Positions 6,803-11,241 of a DNA stretch of 11,241 nucleotides are shown here, in pieces; positions within the stretch are counted from its first letter, which is position 1; every line of letters begins with the position of its first letter. Source of the stretch: an uncultured bacterium (GTDB lineage Bacteria; Cyanobacteriota; Vampirovibrionia; Gastranaerophilales; Gastranaerophilaceae); the NCBI GenBank assembly GCA_900550295.1, contig URRM01000053.1, forward strand, positions 1 to 11,241. Direction: 5' to 3'. The translations under genes were made by a program, and so were the position numbers. Under the pieces are notes generated by a model. That model was not told where the DNA came from. It worked only from the letters and a program-made list of their open reading frames with translations, and searched no databases.

Positions 6803-8560
6803 TTATGATAATTTTCTAATCATTTCATGTGCTTCTTCAAAATCTGGGAAAATTTCAACGGCTTTTTCTAATTGTTCTAAAGCTTTGTCTTTATCACCGA
6901 TTTGTTCATAACATTTTGCACTGTTCAATAATAACAATGTATTTTTAGGATTTGCTTCTAAAATCTTCAAGAATAGTTGGTTTGCTTGCATAAAGTTACC
7001 TAAATTGAAGTAGCAAAGCGCTAAAATATTTTCTATTTCATCATTTGGCGCAATTTCGTAGGCTTTTACAAGATACAATTTTGCGTTTTCATAATCCTTC
7101 ATTAAATATGCAGCTTTACCAACCATGAATAAAATAAAATCACTTGTCGGAGCTTTAGCCAAAGCCTTTAATAACATTGAATATGCAGCCTCATTGTCGT
7201 TTAAGTTCATTTTATTTTTTGCGGCAAAAGTTAAGAAATTAGCATCTTCCGGAGTTTGTGACAATGCATATTTATACATTTCATCCGCTTTTACATAATC
7301 TCCGGTTGCATGCAAGTAATTTGCATATTCAAATATAATGTCTTTATTCTCAGGATCTAATTCGTATGCTTTTTCAAATTCATCCTTTGCATATTCAAAC
7401 ATACGCTTGTTCAAATAAATTACACCTAAATCTTTATGAGTTCGTGCAGAATTAGGGTTTAATGATACAACCTTCTTGAAAATTCTTTCTGCATTATCAA
7501 AATCATTTGTACTCATACATAACATGGCATATTCACAATAAATATCAGGAGTTACAGCACCCTGTTTCATTAGATTTTCATACAAAGCTTTTGCTTCTTC
7601 AGATTTACCCATTTTTACGTAAATTGAGGCTAGTTTTTGAATCATCATCGTTGCCTTCGGATTAGTAACAATAACAAGCGCTAAAATTTCACTTGCACAT
7701 TTCAAATCGCCTAAAGCTTCATAACAGCAAACTAAGTTGTATTTAAAGTTTGTCTTTTCAGGATATTTTGCAGACAATTCTCTATAATGTTTAATAGCTT
7801 CATCATATTGCCCTGACTTAAATTCAGACAATGCTAATGAAACAATATAGTTATCTAAAGGTTCAACTTCGTAAGCTTTTTTGAACTTTTCGCAAGCTTC
7901 TTGGTGTTTACCTTGAAGTTGTAAAATAGAACCCATATTGTAATAAGTTATTGAATTATTCGGATCATATTCAGTTGCTTTTTGGTAATTTTCAAAAGCC
8001 TTGTCATAATTAGCCATTGTAATATAGGCTGTACCCAAATTGTTGTAAATTTGAGCATGATCAGGTTTTAATTCTGATGCTTTTTCTAAATATGCAATAG
8101 CTTCTTCAAAGTTTTTAAGCGCCATTAAAGCTGTACCTGCTAAGAAATATAATCTAAAATCATCAGGAGCAAAAACAATCGCTTTTTTAGCTAATTCAAC
8201 AGCTTTTTCATCTTGCTTGTTTTTCATATAAACCACGCACAAATTTTTGTACGCATCTAAATATTCTTCTCTTAGATTAATAACTTCTTGATAAGCCGGA
8301 ATTGCGTGAAGAAAATCATCAAGATTGTCATAACAATTTGCCAAATAAAACCAGCTTGAAGCATCATCAGGAGCATATTTAACTACAGTTTCAAAATTTA
8401 TACGTCCTTGGTCATACAATTCTAAATTAAGATTGCACAAGCCCAATAATTTTAAGGCTTCCACGTTAAATTCATCTTCTTTTAAAAAATCTTCTAATAA
8501 AACTTTTGCTTGTGAAAAATCTTTTTCACCAATAATTTGATTAATTTCGTCTAAGTTCAT
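6803..8560 (-). CDS. Protein built of about 17 tandem TPR repeats
   Basis: From the preferred start the protein has 585 residues, almost all in 34-residue tetratricopeptide units: I count about 17, with the usual small residues at helix packing positions (for example NNLGTAYITMANYDKAFENY) and a Pro-Asp or Pro-Asn turn closing many units, then a short helix cap. There is no signal peptide, membrane segment or catalytic domain, so it is probably a cytoplasmic scaffold making a long superhelix for protein binding; its partner is unknown. The first in-frame ATG (8572) has no ribosome-binding site and lies at the predicted transcription start. The ATG at 8560 has GGAG 6 nt upstream and is preferred. 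It is divergent from gyrA and ended by its own terminator. TPR identity is certain, function is not. Confidence 0.92.
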   Translation of the reverse strand: MNLDEINQIIGEKDFSQAKVLLEDFLKEDEFNVEALKLLGLCNLNLELYDQGRINFETVVKYAPDDASSWFYLANCYDNLDDFLHAIPAYQEVINLREEYLDAYKNLCVVYMKNKQDEKAVELAKKAIVFAPDDFRLYFLAGTALMALKNFEEAIAYLEKASELKPDHAQIYNNLGTAYITMANYDKAFENYQKATEYDPNNSITYYNMGSILQLQGKHQEACEKFKKAYEVEPLDNYIVSLALSEFKSGQYDEAIKHYRELSAKYPEKTNFKYNLVCCYEALGDLKCASEILALVIVTNPKATMMIQKLASIYVKMGKSEEAKALYENLMKQGAVTPDIYCEYAMLCMSTNDFDNAERIFKKVVSLNPNSARTHKDLGVIYLNKRMFEYAKDEFEKAYELDPENKDIIFEYANYLHATGDYVKADEMYKYALSQTPEDANFLTFAAKNKMNLNDNEAAYSMLLKALAKAPTSDFILFMVGKAAYLMKDYENAKLYLVKAYEIAPNDEIENILALCYFNLGNFMQANQLFLKILEANPKNTLLLLNSAKCYEQIGDKDKALEQLEKAVEIFPDFEEAHEMIRKLS

Positions 8561-8566
8561 TTTATT

Positions 8567-8570
8567 CTCC
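8567..8570 (-). promoter_or_regulatory. Ribosome-binding site that decides the TPR start
   Basis: GGAG on the minus strand lies 6 nt before the ATG at 8560. It overlaps the upstream in-frame ATG (8572-8570), which has no such site of its own, so translation most likely begins at 8560 and the protein is four residues shorter than the longest frame. Confidence 0.65.
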
Positions 8571-8578
8571 ATAGTTAA

Positions 8579-8584
8579 ATTATA
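8579..8584 (-). promoter_or_regulatory. -10 box of the TPR gene promoter
   Basis: A perfect TATAAT on the minus strand. Transcription would start near 8572, leaving about 12 nt of leader to the preferred ATG at 8560. No good -35 is visible at 16-18 nt, so an activator or a relaxed sigma factor preference may apply. Confidence 0.5.
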
Positions 8585-8612
8585 TTACAAAAAAATAACA
8601 TGTATGTATTTT

Positions 8613-8623
8613 TATGATAGAAT
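8613..8623 (+). promoter_or_regulatory. Candidate -10 region of the gyrA promoter
   Basis: Two overlapping -10-like hexamers occur on the plus strand: TATGAT (8613-8618) and TAGAAT (8618-8623), each 5 of 6 to consensus. They would give leaders of about 20-25 nt to the GTG start. The -35 region is only an A-rich stretch. This promoter is back-to-back with that of the TPR gene, about 30 bp apart. Confidence 0.4.
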
Positions 8624-8637
8624 AAGGGCATGGGAAA

Positions 8638-8642
8638 AGGAG
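8638..8642 (+). promoter_or_regulatory. gyrA ribosome-binding site, supporting a GTG start
   Basis: AGGAG lies 7 nt before the GTG at 8650. The next in-frame ATG (8665) has no such site, so GTG is the likely start. Confidence 0.8.
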
Positions 8643-8649
8643 ATTAGTT

Positions 8650-11193
8650 GTGACTCAACAAAATATGTTTTCAGAAGGAAATATTATTCCTGTAAATATT
8701 AGAGAAGAAATGAAACGTTCATACGTAGATTATGCGATGAGTGTAATCGTTGGACGTGCTTTACCTGATGTTCGTGACGGTTTAAAACCTGTACACCGTC
8801 GTATTTTATTTGCGATGAACGAACTTGGCATGACACCTGATAAACCATTCAGAAAATGTGCCAGAATCGTTGGTGAAGTTTTAGGTAAATACCACCCTCA
8901 CGGTGACTCATCTGTATATGAAGCTCTTGTTCGTATGGCACAAGACTTTTCAACAAGATACTTAACAGTAGACGGACACGGAAACTTTGGTTCTGTTGAC
9001 GGTGATTCTGCAGCTGCAATGCGTTATACAGAAGCAAGAATGCATAAAATTACACAATCTATGCTTGCTGATATCGATTGCGAAACAGTTGACTTTGGAC
9101 CAAACTTCGACGGTTCATTGCAAGAACCAAATGTTTTACCTGTAAGATTACCAATGTTATTGTTAAACGGTACTTCAGGTATCGCCGTTGGTATGGCAAC
9201 AAACGTTCCGCCACACAATGCTTGCGAAGTTATTGATGGGTTAATCGCATTAATCGATAATCCAAACATTACAATCGAAGAATTAATGCAACATATCAAA
9301 GGCCCAGACTTCCCTACAGCTGCAACTATCGTTGGTTTAAACGATATAAAACAAGCTTATGAAACAGGTCGTGGTTCAATTAAAATGCAAGCTGTTGCAA
9401 GTTTTGAAGAAATTGCAGGTGGTGGCGGCAGACAATCAAGAACAGCTATCGTTATTACCGAAATTCCTTACCAAGTTAACAAATCTGATTTAATCTTAAA
9501 AATTGCAGAACTTGTTAAAGAGCAAAGAATTACAGGCGTTTCAGATATTCGTGATGAATCTGACCGTGAAGGTATGAGAATCGTTATTGAATTAAAACGT
9601 GATGCAAAACCGGATGTTGTTAAAAACAACTTATTCAAATACACTCAATTGTCAACAACCTTCGGTGTAAACATAATGGCACTTTGTGACAAACGTCCTA
9701 GATTGTTAAACTTACACCAAGTATTAACAGAGTTTGTTGCTCACAGGGTTGAAATTGTAACAAGAAGAACTATTTACTTCTTGAAAAAAGCTAAAATCAG
9801 AGCTCACATCTTAGCAGGTTTAATCATTGCATTGGGCTCATTAGATGAAGTTATTGAATTAATTAAATCTTCAAAAACTACAGATGATGCACGTCAAGGC
9901 TTAATGAGCAAATTCGGCTTAGATGTTGATCAAGCAAACGCAATTCTTGAAATGCAATTAAGACGTTTGACAGGTTTGGAACAAGACAAAATCAAAGCTG
10001 AATATGACGAATTAATCAAGAAAATTGCTGAATACGAAGGTATTTTGGCAGATAGACAAAAAGTTTTGAACATCATCAAAACTGAATTGTTAGAAGATAA
10101 AGAAAAATATGGTGATGAAAGAAGAACTCAAATTATCGCAGAACAAGGTGAAATGAGTATTGAAGACTTAACACCAAACACTCCAATGGCTGTATTTATC
10201 ACTCACCAAGGTTATATCAAACGTATTTCTCTAGATACATTTGAACGTCAAAACCGTGCAACAAGAGGTAAATCCGGCATCAAGACTAAGGAAGATGATG
10301 ACATTCAACACTTCTTTACAGCAATGATGCACGATAAAGTGTTATTCTTCTCATCTAAAGGTACCGTTTACAGCTTGAATGTATACGACTTCCCTGAAGG
10401 TCAACGTCAAGCAAAAGGTTTACCAATCATCAACGTATTACCAATCGGTCAAGATGAAAGAATTACAGCGGTTGTACCGGTAAGCAACTTCTCTAAAGAT
10501 GCAAACTTGATTATGTTAACTAAGAGTGGTTACATCAAGAGAATTGAACTTGACAACTTCTCTAACATCAGAAGAAACGGTATTATTGCTATCAGCTTGG
10601 AAGAAAATGATGAATTGAATTGGGTTAAATTAGCAAATCCGAAAGATGAAATCATTATCGGTACAAAATGCGGTATGGCTATCAGGTTCTCAATTGAAGA
10701 CTTAAGACCTTTAGGCAGAAGTGCAAGAGGTGTAAACTCAATGAAATTGAGAACAGGAGATGAACTTATCGGTTGTGACATCGTTCCTCAAAACTACGAT
10801 GCAGACTTACTTGTTGTAACTTCTGACGGTTTCGGAAAACGTACAAAACTTTCTGAATTCCGTGGTCAAAACAGAGGCGGTATCGGTTTAATTGCAACAA
10901 AATTCAAAACTAACGAATCAAGACTTGTTGCATTAACTATCGTAGCTGAAAATGATGAAATTATGTTAGTTACAGCAAATGGTATTGTTACTCGTATCAA
11001 AGCAAGCGACATCTCTCAACAAGGTCGTCCGGCAACAGGTGTTAGAGCACAAAACTTAGTTAACAACGATACAGTTGTTTCAGTTAACAAAATTATCACT
11101 CCTGAAGAAGAAGATTCTATTGTTGAGAAAGTTGCTCCTAAAACAGAAGATGCAACTCCTGAAGTAACAGCAGAACAAACAAAATTGATATAA
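8650..11193 (+). CDS. gyrA: DNA gyrase subunit A
   Basis: GyrA cuts and rejoins DNA and, with GyrB in an A2B2 complex, introduces negative supercoils using ATP. This copy is full length (847 residues, GTG start). The winged-helix and tower part runs to about 505: YAMSVIVGRALPDVRDGLKP at 28-47, the quinolone-pocket region YHPHGDSSVYE at 81-91, and catalytic Tyr126 in AAAMRYTE. By alignment to E. coli Tyr122, Ser87 matches Ser83 and Glu91 matches Asp87. The C-terminal DNA-wrapping beta-pinwheel (about 511-815) has repeated blades (GYIKRI twice, GFGKRT, GIVTRI). Its GyrA-box is QNRATRGK (534-541) rather than QRRGGKG, a form I know from Cyanobacteria. An acidic, probably disordered tail follows (818-847). 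ParC is the main alternative, but the full set of blades and the box-like motif favour GyrA. gyrB is not adjacent in this window. Confidence 0.96.
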   Translation: MTQQNMFSEGNIIPVNIREEMKRSYVDYAMSVIVGRALPDVRDGLKPVHRRILFAMNELGMTPDKPFRKCARIVGEVLGKYHPHGDSSVYEALVRMAQDFSTRYLTVDGHGNFGSVDGDSAAAMRYTEARMHKITQSMLADIDCETVDFGPNFDGSLQEPNVLPVRLPMLLLNGTSGIAVGMATNVPPHNACEVIDGLIALIDNPNITIEELMQHIKGPDFPTAATIVGLNDIKQAYETGRGSIKMQAVASFEEIAGGGGRQSRTAIVITEIPYQVNKSDLILKIAELVKEQRITGVSDIRDESDREGMRIVIELKRDAKPDVVKNNLFKYTQLSTTFGVNIMALCDKRPRLLNLHQVLTEFVAHRVEIVTRRTIYFLKKAKIRAHILAGLIIALGSLDEVIELIKSSKTTDDARQGLMSKFGLDVDQANAILEMQLRRLTGLEQDKIKAEYDELIKKIAEYEGILADRQKVLNIIKTELLEDKEKYGDERRTQIIAEQGEMSIEDLTPNTPMAVFITHQGYIKRISLDTFERQNRATRGKSGIKTKEDDDIQHFFTAMMHDKVLFFSSKGTVYSLNVYDFPEGQRQAKGLPIINVLPIGQDERITAVVPVSNFSKDANLIMLTKSGYIKRIELDNFSNIRRNGIIAISLEENDELNWVKLANPKDEIIIGTKCGMAIRFSIEDLRPLGRSARGVNSMKLRTGDELIGCDIVPQNYDADLLVVTSDGFGKRTKLSEFRGQNRGGIGLIATKFKTNESRLVALTIVAENDEIMLVTANGIVTRIKASDISQQGRPATGVRAQNLVNNDTVVSVNKIITPEEEDSIVEKVAPKTEDATPEVTAEQTKLI

Positions 11194-11200
11194 TCAATTT
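11182..11200 (+). repeat. 8-bp inverted repeat across the gyrA stop codon
   Basis: AAATTGAT (11182-11189) and ATCAATTT (11193-11200) are exact reverse complements around a 3-nt loop that includes part of the TAA stop. No T-run follows, so it is not itself a terminator; the true terminator hairpin starts 15 bp later. It may be a weak 3'-end hairpin or chance. Confidence 0.35.
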
Positions 11201-11214
11201 GAAATAAATTAAGC

Positions 11215-11241
11215 GGGCGAACTTTTTCAAAAAGTTCGCCC
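11215..11241 (+). terminator. gyrA terminator hairpin, cut by the window end
   Basis: GGGCGAACTTTT (11215-11226) and AAAAGTTCGCCC (11230-11241) form a perfect 12-bp stem with a 3-nt loop, 21 bp after the gyrA stop. It is the most GC-rich spot nearby. The T-run expected after an intrinsic terminator would lie just outside the window and cannot be seen. Confidence 0.75.

Noticed and set aside
8630..8647. Five-codon mini-frame (ATG to TAG) just before the gyrA start, containing its ribosome-binding site
   Set aside because: It has no usable Shine-Dalgarno sequence (AAGGG ends 1 nt before the ATG) and the predicted transcript may begin at or after it; a leader peptide cannot be supported.
1..11241. 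Search by eye for CRISPR arrays, insertion sequences, tRNA genes, phage or defence genes
   Set aside because: No spaced direct repeats, terminal inverted repeats with transposase, tRNA-like cloverleaf or relevant protein motifs were found; composition is even across the window.

Overview
The window is AT-rich bacterial chromosome with six protein-coding genes and no sign of mobile DNA, CRISPR, rRNA or tRNA. The best clue to the host is GyrA. In place of the classical GyrA-box its C-terminal domain carries QNRATRGK, followed by an EDDDIQHFF-like stretch, which is the form I associate with Cyanobacteria. Together with the low G+C, a large cytoplasmic protein opening with an NTPNFTGF motif, and no photosynthesis genes, this suggests a non-photosynthetic relative of Cyanobacteria (Melainabacteria / Gastranaerophilales type, typically gut-associated). 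The placement is inference.

Layout from left to right. A secreted alpha/beta-hydrolase-fold protein lies on the minus strand (27-839). Divergent from it is a Met-rich acidic helical-repeat protein of unknown function on the plus strand (995-1906). This converges on, and overlaps by 44 bp, a stand-alone CinA C-terminal domain protein (PncC type, minus, 1863-2438). Next comes a very large GH13 alpha-amylase-family protein (minus, 2527-6603) ended by a clear terminator at 2478-2509. A protein made almost wholly of about 17 TPR repeats follows (minus, 6803-8560), also with its own terminator at 6754-6784. Divergent from it is gyrA (plus, 8650-11193), whose terminator hairpin reaches the last base of the window.

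The genes look mostly monocistronic. Each has a plausible promoter of its own, two minus-strand genes end in strong hairpins, and there are two divergent intergenic regions (840-994 and 8561-8649). I see no pathway joining them: they cover DNA topology (GyrA), pyridine nucleotide salvage (PncC), alpha-glucan chemistry (GH13) and protein scaffolding (TPR), plus two proteins of uncertain role. There is no obvious defence, secretion or biosynthetic system.

The points that deserve a second look are: the GH13 enzyme, which keeps all three catalytic acids but carries large extra helical inserts; the alpha/beta hydrolase, in which both the serine nucleophile and the usual histidine appear replaced; the unidentified MgtE-N/FliG-like repeat protein and its overlap with pncC; and a perfect 9-bp inverted repeat at the GH13 promoter.
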